Assembly (NCBI RefSeq): GCF_030730875.1
Contig: NZ_JAVAMA010000005.1
Location: 186,001 to 250,000 of the forward strand
Length of the DNA stretch: 64,000 nt
Direction: 5' to 3'
Source: Sphingomonas sp. DG1-23
GTDB taxonomy: Bacteria > Pseudomonadota > Alphaproteobacteria > Sphingomonadales > Sphingomonadaceae
Shown: positions 38,634 through 47,292 of the stretch, in pieces
Position numbering within the stretch: position 1 is the first letter of the stretch
How the letters are laid out: each line of letters starts with the position of its first letter
Translations under genes and position numbers: made by a program
The notes under the pieces: generated by a model
Databases searched by the model: none
Seen by the model: only the letters and a program-made list of their open reading frames with translations
What the model was told of the DNA's origin: nothing

Positions 38634-38785
38634 CGCGACCTCCTTCGTCCTTCGTATCAGCCGGTCTGCGCAACCTGCGCTACGCCCCGTGAAATCCTTG
38701 GGGGCAGCCGGCCCATTCCGGCCGCCCCGCGCTGCTGCTCGCCGGAAGAAGTGTTCGACTGCTCCGTCCGGCGCCATTCCTCATC

Positions 38786-38800
38786 GCAGGACACGTGCCA
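38786..38800 (-). promoter_or_regulatory. Sigma-54 promoter for rtcB-NTase-rtcA
   Basis: On the minus strand TGGCACG-TGTC-CTGC matches the -24/-12 consensus TGGCACG-N4-TTGC, with GG and GC correctly spaced (10 bases between). It would start transcription at about 38774 and give a leader near 140 bases. RtcR next door is a sigma-54 activator, which supports the call. Confidence 0.72.
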
Positions 38801-38923
38801 ATTTTCGGATGCGTCCCGCAAGTACCGTGCAAAGCATTGGTTTTATGGACTATAAATCGGAAAACCCGCAACGCGGCATAGCAGCGTACGCCGGGGCGTT
38901 CGCAGGTTTTCTATCGCATTCGC

Positions 38924-38938
38924 TAGGATATTATCCTA
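38924..38938. promoter_or_regulatory. Palindrome upstream of rtcR
   Basis: TAGGATA-T-TATCCTA is a perfect 7-1-7 palindrome ending ten bases before the rtcR start. It is AT-rich compared with its surroundings. It may be the RtcR binding site (for rtcB activation or self-control); not proven. Confidence 0.4.
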
Positions 38939-38948
38939 ACATATAAAT

Positions 38949-40541
38949 ATGAAACCGCTCGTCGTCATCGGATTCCTCGGCTCGACGCTGGACGCCGGCA
39001 AGTTCGGACCTTCGCGCTGGAACAAGTGGCGGCCGACCGTGGGCCTGACGATGCACGAGGATCTGCGCGTCGACCGGCTGATCCTGATCCACGGCACCGC
39101 GCACCGCAGGCTGGCGGAATATGTCGCCGAGGACGTCATTTCGGTCTCGCCCGAGACCGAGGTCGAGATGCGGCTGCTCGACTTCCGCGACCCCTGGGAC
39201 TTCGAGGAAGTCTATGGCAAGTTGCTCGACTTCGCCCGGGCCGAGCCGTTCGACCCCGAGGCCGAGGACTATCTGGTCCACATCACCACCGGCACCCATG
39301 TCGCCCAGATCTGTCTCTTCCTGCTGACCGAGGCGCGCTATCTGCCGGGCCGCCTGCTCCAGACCCAGCCCCAGCGCGGATCGCCGAACCCCGCCGGCAT
39401 CTGGAACACGATCGATCTCGATCTCTCGCGCTATGACAGCATCGCCACGCGCTTCGCGGTCGCCAGCGCGGAGAGCGCGTCGTTCCTCAAATCGGGGATC
39501 GAGACGCGCAATTCCGCCTTCAACCGGATGATCGACGAGATCGAGCGCGTCGCCTTGCGTTCGAGGGCGCCGATCCTGCTGATGGGGCCGACCGGCGCGG
39601 GCAAGAGCCAGCTCGCGCGGCGCATCTATGAGCTCAAGCGGCTCAAGCACCAGGTCGCCGGGCCGTTCGTCGAAGTGAATTGCGCGACGCTGAAGGGGGA
39701 CGGCGCGATGTCGGCCTTGTTCGGCCACCGCAAGGGCGCGTTCACCGGCGCGGTCGCCGATCGCCCCGGGCTGCTCCGCGCCGCCGACAAGGGCATGCTG
39801 TTCCTCGACGAGATCGGCGAGCTCGGGCTCGACGAACAGGCGATGATCCTGCGCGCGATCGAGGACAAGCGATTCCTCCCGGTCGGCTCGGACAAGGAAG
39901 CCGCGTCCGAATTCCAGCTGATCGCCGGCACCAATCGCGACCTGGGCGAAGCGGTCGCAGGGGGCGGCTTCCGCGACGATCTCTATGCCCGGCTCAATCT
40001 ATGGACCTTCCACTTGCCCGGCCTCGCCGAACGCCGCGAGGATATCGCGCCCAATCTCGACTATGAGCTCGATCGCTTCGCCGAACGCGAAGGCGAGCGC
40101 GCGAGCTTCAACAAGGAAGCGCGGCAGCGCTATCTCGCCTTCGCGACTGCGCCCGACGCGCGCTGGCCGGGCAATTTCCGCGACCTCGCCGCCAGCGTCA
40201 CACGCATGGCGACGCTCAGCCCCAAGGGACGCATCGACGTGGAATGCGTCCTTGCCGAGATTCAACGCCTGCGCCGGCTCTGGTCGGCCCAGACCGACGA
40301 TGGCGCGGGCCTTCTGGCCGAAATCCTCGCGCCCGAAGCGCTCGCCGAAATCGACCCGTTCGATCGCGTCCAGCTCGCCGAAACCGTCCGGATCTGCCGG
40401 ATGAGCCGCTCGCTGTCCGAAGCCGGCCGCACGCTGTTCGCGGCGTCGCGCGCGCGCCGCAGCACCGCCAACGACGCCGATCGCCTGCGCAAATATCTGG
40501 CACGGTTCGGCCTCGAATGGGCGAGCCTGTCGCGCGACTAG
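38949..40541 (+). CDS. rtcR: Sigma-54-dependent activator RtcR
   Basis: The 530-residue protein has an N-terminal CARF-like sensor (KPLVVIGFLGSTLDAG, LVHITTGTHVAQI). Its AAA+ domain has Walker A GPTGAGKSQ (about residues 213-221), GAFTGA sigma-54 contact loop and GMLFLDEIGELG (Walker B). A C-terminal DNA-binding part completes it. RtcR senses RNA-damage signals (literature points to 2',3'-cyclic-ended tRNA pieces or oligo-nucleotides) and activates rtcBA. It lies divergent to rtcB across 315 bp. Its stop overlaps the next, convergent gene by four bases. Confidence 0.95.
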   Translation: MKPLVVIGFLGSTLDAGKFGPSRWNKWRPTVGLTMHEDLRVDRLILIHGTAHRRLAEYVAEDVISVSPETEVEMRLLDFRDPWDFEEVYGKLLDFARAEPFDPEAEDYLVHITTGTHVAQICLFLLTEARYLPGRLLQTQPQRGSPNPAGIWNTIDLDLSRYDSIATRFAVASAESASFLKSGIETRNSAFNRMIDEIERVALRSRAPILLMGPTGAGKSQLARRIYELKRLKHQVAGPFVEVNCATLKGDGAMSALFGHRKGAFTGAVADRPGLLRAADKGMLFLDEIGELGLDEQAMILRAIEDKRFLPVGSDKEAASEFQLIAGTNRDLGEAVAGGGFRDDLYARLNLWTFHLPGLAERREDIAPNLDYELDRFAEREGERASFNKEARQRYLAFATAPDARWPGNFRDLAASVTRMATLSPKGRIDVECVLAEIQRLRRLWSAQTDDGAGLLAEILAPEALAEIDPFDRVQLAETVRICRMSRSLSEAGRTLFAASRARRSTANDADRLRKYLARFGLEWASLSRD

Positions 40542-41386
40542 CTGCGAAACGCCCAGCGCATCGTGCTGGCGATGCCGCCGGTGCCGAAGCGGACCATCGG
40601 CGCGGCGAGGCCGGGTCCCGAAAGCCCGTGCATCCGGCGCGCCCAGGCGGGAAGCAGATCGACCGCGGCCGAGAATGTGAGCGCCTGGAAAGGCTTCACC
40701 GCAAGGTTCGGCGCGGGCTGGTCGAGCAGAATCCGCGCGACTTCGCGCGTGCGGGCATCCACGCGGAGCCCGGGACGCATCTCCGCGATCAGCGCTTCGG
40801 CCTCGGCGCGGCTGCGCGGTATCGGATCGGCGCCCAGCGCCTCGGCGATGCGCGCGAACTCGGCGAAATAGAGATCCTGATCGGCGCGGGTCATGCCCGG
40901 CTCGGCATAACGGATCCACGCGTCGAGAAAGCTCACCGCTTCGGTCACATGCACCCAGGCGAGCAAGCGCGGATCGTCAGCCGCGTACGGCGTGCCGTCG
41001 GCCAGCGTGCCGCGCACGCGGGTATGGACGTCGCGCACCTTTTCGATCGCCGCCTCGGCCTCGGCACGCGTGCCATAGCCGGTCACGGCGATGAAGCGTG
41101 CGGTGCGCCGCAGCCGGCCGAGCATGTCCCCGCGGAAGCTCGAATGGTCCCAGACGCCGGCGAGCACCGCGGGGTGGAGCATCTGGAGCAGCAAGGCCGC
41201 GACGCCGCCGACCATCATCGTCGTCACGTCGCCGTGCACGCGCCAGACCACCGATTGCGGCCCGAACAGCCCGTCGGGACTGCGCACCACCGGCTTCTCA
41301 CCGCGCGCGGAATCGTTGAACACCGCGCGGACCTGCCCGATCAATGCGGATTTGAGCGTGCGGGCGGCATTGCTGGCGGGTCTCAT
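40538..41386 (-). CDS. Oxygenase MpaB-family protein (DUF2236)
   Basis: The 282-residue protein has the family landmarks LLQMLHPAVLAGVWDHSSF and WVHVTEAVSFLDAW, whose histidines fit haem binding. Family members include latex-clearing-like and MpaB oxygenases; the physiological substrate is unknown. ATG 41386 is the evident start. It converges with rtcR and is unlikely to be functionally linked to it. Confidence 0.85.
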   Translation of the reverse strand: MRPASNAARTLKSALIGQVRAVFNDSARGEKPVVRSPDGLFGPQSVVWRVHGDVTTMMVGGVAALLLQMLHPAVLAGVWDHSSFRGDMLGRLRRTARFIAVTGYGTRAEAEAAIEKVRDVHTRVRGTLADGTPYAADDPRLLAWVHVTEAVSFLDAWIRYAEPGMTRADQDLYFAEFARIAEALGADPIPRSRAEAEALIAEMRPGLRVDARTREVARILLDQPAPNLAVKPFQALTFSAAVDLLPAWARRMHGLSGPGLAAPMVRFGTGGIASTMRWAFRS

Positions 41387-41542
41387 CGCCCCAAACTAGG
41401 GAGGCACGGGCGCACTGCAAGCCACCCGCAACGCCACGTACCCAGACAAATCCGCGCCATTTGCGCGCGAAAAGCCACCGTTGTGGCGATGCAACAACGG
41501 GTGGATTGACCCCGGCCATCTTGCGGTGCAGCAACACCGGCC

Positions 41543-44215
41543 ATGGCCAGTCTCGCGATCGCAAACAATCCCGACATCCGCTTTCTCGGACGCCTGCTCG
41601 GCGACGTGATCCGGGCCTATGGCGGCGAGGAGCTGTTCAAGCGCATCGAATATATCCGCGCGACTTCGGTCGATCGCCATCGCGGCGTCGCTGGCGCCGG
41701 CGCGATCGATTCGGGGCTCGACCGGCTGAGCCTCGACGATACGCTCGATTTCGTCCGCGGCTTCATGCTGTTCTCGATGCTCGCCAATCTCGCCGAGGAT
41801 CGTCAGGGGGTCGCGACCGAAGAAGATACGGACATGGCCTCGGCGCTTGCGCGGTTGAAGGAGCATGGCATCGGCCATGACGCCGTGATGGCGCTGCTCG
41901 ATCATGCGCTGGTCGCGCCGGTGCTGACCGCGCATCCCACCGAAGTGCGCCGCAAGTCGATGATCGACCACAAGAACCGGATCGCCGAGCTGATGGCGCT
42001 CAAGGATCTCGGCGTCGAGGAGACCGAGGACGGCGACAAGGTCGAGGAAGCGATCCTGCGCCAGATCGCCTTGCTGTGGCAGACCCGGGTGCTGCGCCGC
42101 GAGAAGCTCGGCGTCGCCGACGAAGTCGAGACCGCGCTGTCCTATCTGCGCGACGTCTTCCTGCCGGTGCTGCCCGCGCTCTATGCCCGCTGGGACCGGG
42201 CGCTCGGCGAGCGGGCGCCGAGCTTCCTGCGCGCCGGCAGCTGGATCGGCGGCGACCGCGACGGCAATCCGTTCGTCACCGCCGATTCGATGAAGCTCGC
42301 GCTCGCCCGCTCCGCCGAGGCGGTGCTGGCTTATTACATGGACGCCGTTCACGCCTTGGGTGCCGAGCTGTCGATCTCGACCGAGCATGCCAGCGTCAGC
42401 GACGCGGTGGTCAAGCTCGCCGAGGCGAGCCACGACACCGGCAAGAGCCGCGAGGACGAACCCTATCGTCGCGCGCTGACCGGCATCTATGCGCGCCTTT
42501 CGGCAACGCACGACAAATTGACCGGCAAGCGCGCCGCGCGCCCTGCCCCGCTTCAGGGCGAGCCCTACGCCGAACCTTCGGAACTGCGCGAAGAGCTCGC
42601 CGCGATCGCCCGCGGTCTCGCCGCCGAAGGTGCCGGCCCGCTCGCCAGCGGCGGCGCGCTCGGCCGGCTGATCCGCGCGGTCGAGACCTTCGGCTTCCAT
42701 CTCGCCACGCTCGACATGCGCCAGAACAGCGCGGTCCATGAGCGCGTGATCGCCGAATTGCTCAAGGCCGGCGGCGCCTGCGACGATTATCTCGCGCTCG
42801 ACGAGGACACCCGCGTCGCCCTGCTCCGCCGCGAGCTGGAGAGCGTCCGGCCGTTGACCAGCCCTTATGCCGAATATTCGGAAGAGACCGCCTCCGAACT
42901 CGCGATCGTCCGCGCCGCCGCCGAGGCGCACGCCAGATACGGCCGCCAGTGCATCACGCATTACATCGTCTCGATGGCACAGTCGGTGTCGGACCTGCTC
43001 GAGGTCCATGTGCTGCTCAAGGAAGCCGGGCTCTATGTCCCCGGCGCGCAGCCCCAGGCGCACATCATGGCGATCCCGCTGTTCGAGACGATCGCCGATC
43101 TCGAGGGCGCGCCGGCGATCATGGAAGCATGGCTGAGCCTGCCCGAAGTCGCCGCGCTCGCCGCCAGGCGCGGGCATCAGGAAGTGATGATCGGCTATTC
43201 GGATTCGAACAAGGACGGCGGCTATCTCACCTCGACCTGGCAGCTGTCGCGCGGGTCGACGGCGCTGAAGCCGGTGTTCGAGAAGGCCGATCTGGCGATG
43301 CAATTGTTCCACGGCCGCGGCGGCGCGGTCGGGCGCGGCGGCGGCTCGTCCTTCTCGGCGATCCTCGCCCAGCCATCGGGGACGGTGCAGGGCCGCATCC
43401 GCATCACCGAGCAGGGCGAAGTGATCGCAGCAAAATACGGCACCCGCGCCAGCGCGATGACCAATCTCGAGGCGATGGCCTCGGCCACCCTGCTCGCCAG
43501 CCTCGAGCCCGAGCAGCTGGCACCCGCCGATGCGACGCGCTTCGCCGCGGCGATGGACGAATTGTCGGCAACGGCGTTCACGGCCTATCGCGGGCTGGTC
43601 TACGGGACCGACGGGTTCACCACCTTCTTCCGTCAGGCCACGCCGATCGCCGAGATCGCCGGGCTCAAGATCGGCAGCCGCCCGGCGAGCCGCAAGAAAT
43701 CGGACGCGATCGAGGATCTGCGCGCGATCCCCTGGGTGTTCAGCTGGGCGCAGGCGCGGGTGATGCTGCCGGGCTGGTACGGCGTCGGCGCGGCAATCGA
43801 GGCCTTCGCCGACAAGGGGCTGCTGCGCGAAATGGCGACGGGCTGGCCGCTCTTTGCCTCGACTCTGGCGAACATGGAGATGGTGCTCGCCAAGTCCGAC
43901 ATGGCTGTGGCGCAGCATTATGCCGCGCTCGTCGAGGACAAGACGCTGCGCGACGGCATTTTCGGCCGCATCCGCGACGGCTGGAACGCGACCCATGATG
44001 GGCTGCTGCAGGTCACCCGCCAGACCCGGCTGCTCGAAAAGCATCCGGGTCTCGAAACCTCGATCCGGCTGCGCACGCCCTATATCGAGCCGCTCAACCT
44101 GCTCCAGATCGAACTGCTCAAGCGCCACCGCGCCGGCGAGGAGGATGCGCGGATCGGCGAAGGCATCTTGCTGTCGATCAACGCCATCGCGACTGCGCTC
44201 CGGAACAGCGGGTAG
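41543..44215 (+). CDS. ppc: Phosphoenolpyruvate carboxylase
   Basis: The 890-residue protein has the catalytic motifs LTAHPTEVRRKSM (about residue 130), SWIGGDRDGNPFVT, GYSDSNKDGGY, and FHGRGGAVGRGGG. It carboxylates PEP to oxaloacetate to refill the TCA cycle. ATG 41543 fits the family's length. No strong ribosome-binding site is seen. It is a single-gene unit followed by a palindromic element. Confidence 0.98.
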   Translation: MASLAIANNPDIRFLGRLLGDVIRAYGGEELFKRIEYIRATSVDRHRGVAGAGAIDSGLDRLSLDDTLDFVRGFMLFSMLANLAEDRQGVATEEDTDMASALARLKEHGIGHDAVMALLDHALVAPVLTAHPTEVRRKSMIDHKNRIAELMALKDLGVEETEDGDKVEEAILRQIALLWQTRVLRREKLGVADEVETALSYLRDVFLPVLPALYARWDRALGERAPSFLRAGSWIGGDRDGNPFVTADSMKLALARSAEAVLAYYMDAVHALGAELSISTEHASVSDAVVKLAEASHDTGKSREDEPYRRALTGIYARLSATHDKLTGKRAARPAPLQGEPYAEPSELREELAAIARGLAAEGAGPLASGGALGRLIRAVETFGFHLATLDMRQNSAVHERVIAELLKAGGACDDYLALDEDTRVALLRRELESVRPLTSPYAEYSEETASELAIVRAAAEAHARYGRQCITHYIVSMAQSVSDLLEVHVLLKEAGLYVPGAQPQAHIMAIPLFETIADLEGAPAIMEAWLSLPEVAALAARRGHQEVMIGYSDSNKDGGYLTSTWQLSRGSTALKPVFEKADLAMQLFHGRGGAVGRGGGSSFSAILAQPSGTVQGRIRITEQGEVIAAKYGTRASAMTNLEAMASATLLASLEPEQLAPADATRFAAAMDELSATAFTAYRGLVYGTDGFTTFFRQATPIAEIAGLKIGSRPASRKKSDAIEDLRAIPWVFSWAQARVMLPGWYGVGAAIEAFADKGLLREMATGWPLFASTLANMEMVLAKSDMAVAQHYAALVEDKTLRDGIFGRIRDGWNATHDGLLQVTRQTRLLEKHPGLETSIRLRTPYIEPLNLLQIELLKRHRAGEEDARIGEGILLSINAIATALRNSG

Positions 44216-44221
44216 CCTTGT

Positions 44222-44294
44222 GCTCCTGCGAAAGCAGGAGCCTAGGGTCGCATGCGAATCCCTCGAAACTCTGGGCTCCTGCTTTCGCAGGAGC
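44222..44294. repeat. Paired palindromic repeat after ppc
   Basis: GCTCCTGC-GAAA-GCAGGAGC (44222-44241) and GCTCCTGC-TTTC-GCAGGAGC (44275-44294) are two perfect 8-bp stems, inverse copies of each other, with a 33-bp spacer. Together they can form one long hairpin, possibly ending ppc and the convergent thioesterase transcripts. It is a REP-type element. Confidence 0.8.
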
Positions 44295-44309
44295 ACGAAC
44301 TCTCTCGCC

Positions 44310-44702
44310 TTAAGCCAAGAACGGCGCCGCCACTGCCTCGGGCACGCGCACCAGCCGCCCGGTGGCGCGGTCGAGGATCGCCCAGGTCGTCTTCGCCTCG
44401 ACCCGTATCTTGCCGTCGGCGCCGGTGAATTTCATGTAGCGATCGAACCGCGCCCCGCGCGGCGGCTCCTGCACCCAGGTCTCGGCCGTCACCGTCTCGC
44501 CTTCGAGGACGCTGCCGCGATAGTCGATCTCGTGCCGGGTGATCACCCAGATATAGGCGGCGTCATGCTCGGGCGCGGCGATCGCGTGCCAATGCGCCAC
44601 TGCGACGTCCTGGATCCACTGGACCCAGACGGCATTATTGACATGGCCGAGGACGTCGATGTCCTCGGCCCGGGCGGTGATCGTCGCGGTATAGGGCGTC
44701 AT
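44310..44702 (-). CDS. Acyl-CoA thioesterase (hotdog fold, 4HBT type)
   Basis: The 130-residue protein contains DIDVLGHVNNAVWVQWIQDV, the signature of 4-hydroxybenzoyl-CoA thioesterase-like enzymes, with the catalytic acidic residue region; EIDYRGSVLEGETV follows. Hydrolysis of acyl-CoA is the family reaction; the acyl chain is unknown. ATG 44702. It may be expressed with the upstream lipoprotein gene, 40 bp away. Confidence 0.87.
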   Translation of the reverse strand: MTPYTATITARAEDIDVLGHVNNAVWVQWIQDVAVAHWHAIAAPEHDAAYIWVITRHEIDYRGSVLEGETVTAETWVQEPPRGARFDRYMKFTGADGKIRVEAKTTWAILDRATGRLVRVPEAVAAPFLA

Positions 44703-44742
44703 CCGCGACTCTTAGCGCAACTCAGGGCGCGAGGTCACTTGC

Positions 44743-45627
44743 TCAGCGGATCGCGGTGCAGGCGACCGGTGGCAGGCCGGGCGCGGTGAAACTGATGTCA
44801 CTGCCCTTGCCGCGCAATTCGTAGCCGCCCGCGGCATAATGGATCCCCGAAGCGACGCGCTGCCCGCGCAGGGTCGCGAGCGCCTTGCCGCCGCGCGAGA
44901 CGGTAACGCGATCCTTGTCGGGGTCGAAGCGCGCGACGAGCCGCGATCCGTCCATGCAGCGATAGCGCGCGGTCGAGCGATTGTCCTCGGTCGGTTGCGG
45001 CGACGGCACTGCCTCGCCGGGGCGCGGCTTGACGTCGCTGCTGCGGATTCGCCAGCGGCGCTGCCCGGCGCTCGCGCCGTCTACGTTGCCGGCGCGATGC
45101 AGCGTCACCGATCCACGCATGTTGAATTCGCGGGCGCCCGCCTTGAGCCGGCCATAGACCTGCACCGGCACGGCCACGTAACGCTGCCCGGCGCCGGCAT
45201 CGACTCGCCCGGGCGCGCCGATATTGGCGTGATATTCCGAATAGCGATCGAAGCTCGCGGCGAAGGCGCGGGCGTCCATGCCCGCCGCGCCCGGCTCCCA
45301 CAGCCGGTACGCCTGACCATATTTGCCCGCCTCGAGCAGTGCATAATAGGTCTGGACGACATTGGCCGCGCCTTGCGCGCTGTCTTCGCTGAACGGCGCC
45401 TCGCTGACCGGGGTGCGATCGTCGTCGAGCCCGCCGGGTTCGCCGGGCGCGGGCGGATTGAGCGGCGCCGGCGTCGCCGAGCGCACGTCCGGCGCAGGTA
45501 CGGACGCGGTTTCGGCGGGAAGCGTCGCGGTCACGTTGGCGGCATTGGAATTGTCGGTGGCGGCGTTCTCGCCCGACTGCGACGAACAGGCGGCGAGGCT
45601 CAGCAACAACGGCAAATAGAGGCGCAT
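44743..45627 (-). CDS. Predicted lipoprotein with C-terminal MliC-like domain
   Basis: The 294-residue protein starts MRLYLPLLLSLAAC (lipobox LAAC). A Pro-rich linker (about 55-85) and a domain with VVQTYYALLEAGKYGQAYRLW (about 100-125) follow. The C-terminal MliC-like beta domain (YRCMDGSRLVARF...GKALATLRG) is of the type that inhibits C-type lysozyme. The second cysteine near the end could close a disulfide. ATG 45627 is supported by the lipobox. The role as an envelope lysozyme inhibitor is inferred. Confidence 0.8.
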   Translation of the reverse strand: MRLYLPLLLSLAACSSQSGENAATDNSNAANVTATLPAETASVPAPDVRSATPAPLNPPAPGEPGGLDDDRTPVSEAPFSEDSAQGAANVVQTYYALLEAGKYGQAYRLWEPGAAGMDARAFAASFDRYSEYHANIGAPGRVDAGAGQRYVAVPVQVYGRLKAGAREFNMRGSVTLHRAGNVDGASAGQRRWRIRSSDVKPRPGEAVPSPQPTEDNRSTARYRCMDGSRLVARFDPDKDRVTVSRGGKALATLRGQRVASGIHYAAGGYELRGKGSDISFTAPGLPPVACTAIR

Positions 45628-45682
45628 GCGAGGGATCCATTCTGACGGCGGGCGACGAACGCGCCCGCCGCTGCGCCGTTCC

Positions 45683-46090
45683 TCAGTCCGGGAGAGGACG
45701 GTTGCCGACAAAGCCGAGCCGTTCGACCCCTGCGCGCTTGACCACCGCCAGCACGCCGTCGAACCGGGCGTAGCGCGCCTCGGGATCGGTGTTCATGTGA
45801 AGCACCGAAGCAGTATCGCGCTGCATCATGGCGAGCAGGCCGGGCAGCTCGGCGTCGGCGATCGCCCGACCATCCCAGAACAGCGCCCCGCCTTTGTCGA
45901 TGCCGAGCTGGTGCGGCTGCTGCTCGACGACCGGTCCGGGCCCGGCCGGCAAGTCGATCGGGATCTTGTGCGTAGCGATCGGCATGCTGAGGATCATCAC
46001 GATCAGCAGCACCAGCATCACGTCGATGAACGGCGTGACGTTGATCGCGCTGAACATGACGGGCTCGGGGACACGCGCGGCCTTGACCAT
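45683..46090 (-). CDS. ExbD/TolR-family biopolymer transport protein
   Basis: The 135-residue protein has one N-terminal helix (NVTPFIDVMLVLLIVMILSM) with the conserved proton-path aspartate in FIDV, and a periplasmic domain. It energises TonB or Tol with an ExbB/TolQ partner, but neither gene is adjacent, so it is an orphan. AGGAGAGGT precedes ATG 46090. Confidence 0.92.
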   Translation of the reverse strand: MVKAARVPEPVMFSAINVTPFIDVMLVLLIVMILSMPIATHKIPIDLPAGPGPVVEQQPHQLGIDKGGALFWDGRAIADAELPGLLAMMQRDTASVLHMNTDPEARYARFDGVLAVVKRAGVERLGFVGNRPLPD

Positions 46091-46147
46091 GGCACCTCTC
46101 CTTTATTGTTATGATGCAACGTATCATCTCAAGAACAAGGTGCAACA

Positions 46148-46183
46148 GCTTTTAAATCCTCCCTCGCGAAGCGGGGGGAGGAT
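46148..46183 (-). terminator. Terminator-like hairpin after the YdeI-like gene
   Basis: Reading leftward, ATCCTCCC (46183-46176) pairs with GGGAGGAT (46163-46156), and TTTAAAAG follows. It lies just beyond the stop at 46194 of the leftward gene. The T-tract is short. Confidence 0.5.
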
Positions 46184-46193
46184 CGGAATACGC

Positions 46194-46787
46194 TCAGCAG
46201 CTTTCGTATTTCCAGTTGCGGCGCTTGCCCTCGCGCATCCATTCGACTGCCTCAGCCGCGCGCTTAGCGCGAGTCTCAGGGCGCTTGGCTTCGGCCACCC
46301 ACTCGCAATATTCGCGGCGGCAGCTTGGCGGGAAACCGTGGAACGTCGCAGCCGCCTGCGAATCGCCGGCCAGCCCCTCGGCCAGTTCGGGCGGCACTTC
46401 GGCCTCGGGATTCACGGCCTTGGCAGAGCGTGCCGGCTTCTGGCCGGCGTCGATCCGCGCCATCGCTTCGCGGACCTGCGCTTCGACCGCTTCGGCGGCG
46501 GGCAGATCGTCGAGCGCGCGGATCCGGCCGAACTGGCCCATCGCCTCGCCTTCCTTTCCGGTCGCCAAGGCTTGGCGATCCCAGAAGCCGAAGCCGACAT
46601 GCTCCTTGAATGCGGCCATGTTGGCCAGCGGCTTGCCCTTGTAGCTGAATGCCGGCATCGACCATTTGAGCGATTCCTCGACCTCGGGGCACGCGGCGTG
46701 GACGCGTTCGCGCATCCAGCTCAGGATCGGCCGGGCGAATTCGGCCCGGCCGGCGATATAGGTGTCGATGCGCGTGTCCCGCGGCAT
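46194..46787 (-). CDS. YdeI/OmpD-associated family protein with DUF1801 domain
   Basis: The 197-residue protein has a DUF1801-like N-terminal part (ESLKWSMPAFSYKGKPLANM). A C-terminal YdeI-like part (FPPSCRREYCEWVAEAKRPE, ending RKRRNWKYESC-like) follows. These are widespread bacterial proteins of unclear role. ATG 46787. It is cytosolic with no signal peptide. A terminator-like hairpin follows. Confidence 0.83.
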   Translation of the reverse strand: MPRDTRIDTYIAGRAEFARPILSWMRERVHAACPEVEESLKWSMPAFSYKGKPLANMAAFKEHVGFGFWDRQALATGKEGEAMGQFGRIRALDDLPAAEAVEAQVREAMARIDAGQKPARSAKAVNPEAEVPPELAEGLAGDSQAAATFHGFPPSCRREYCEWVAEAKRPETRAKRAAEAVEWMREGKRRNWKYESC

Positions 46788-46843
46788 GGCACTACTCCCC
46801 TGCCCGGCGCGATGCCGATCCGGCCCGGCCGCCCGGTCAAGCC

Positions 46844-47194
46844 TCAGGGCGCGAGCGCGATATCGTCGCCGTCGTCGAGCTCTTCGTCGAGATCCTCCGC
46901 GTCGACATCCTCGTCGTCGAGATCGGCCTGGATCTCGTCCTCGCGGACATCTTCGTCATCCTGGTCGACCTCGTCATCCTCTTCGCCGAGCTCGTCGTCG
47001 ACCATGTTGAGTTCGTCGCTATCGTCCTCGTCGCCGTCGTCGCCGAGGTCGATCGGAATGTCGGTCAGGATGTTGCCGTCGCTGGGCGCGTCGTTGGTCG
47101 CCTCGATGATCTCGGCGCGCTGGCTCTCGTCATAGCCGTCATCGTCATAGCCGTCGTCGCCCGGGCCTAGAATCGGAACCTGATGACCACCCAT
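46844..47194 (-). CDS. Extremely acidic low-complexity protein
   Basis: This 116-residue protein has a normal first quarter (MGGHQVPILGPGDDGYDDDG) and then is largely Asp and Glu, ending DDGDDIALAP. It is probably disordered with a very low isoelectric point. AGAGGA lies just upstream of ATG 47194; the frame extends ten codons further. No family is recognised. It could bind metal, basic proteins or DNA-binding proteins; that is speculation. Confidence 0.6.
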   Translation of the reverse strand: MGGHQVPILGPGDDGYDDDGYDESQRAEIIEATNDAPSDGNILTDIPIDLGDDGDEDDSDELNMVDDELGEEDDEVDQDDEDVREDEIQADLDDEDVDAEDLDEELDDGDDIALAP

Positions 47195-47292
47195 TGCCTG
47201 TCCTCTTCGCTCTCGGGGGAGCAAACCTCCCCCTTTCCGATGTGCGAACGGGAATCAGGGTATATCCGTTCCGTTACGGCGCGAGGAAACGC

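Noticed and set aside
41396..44296. A 966-codon open frame antisense to ppc
   Set aside because: Shadow of ppc; no recognisable domain, and it runs through the palindromic repeat after ppc.
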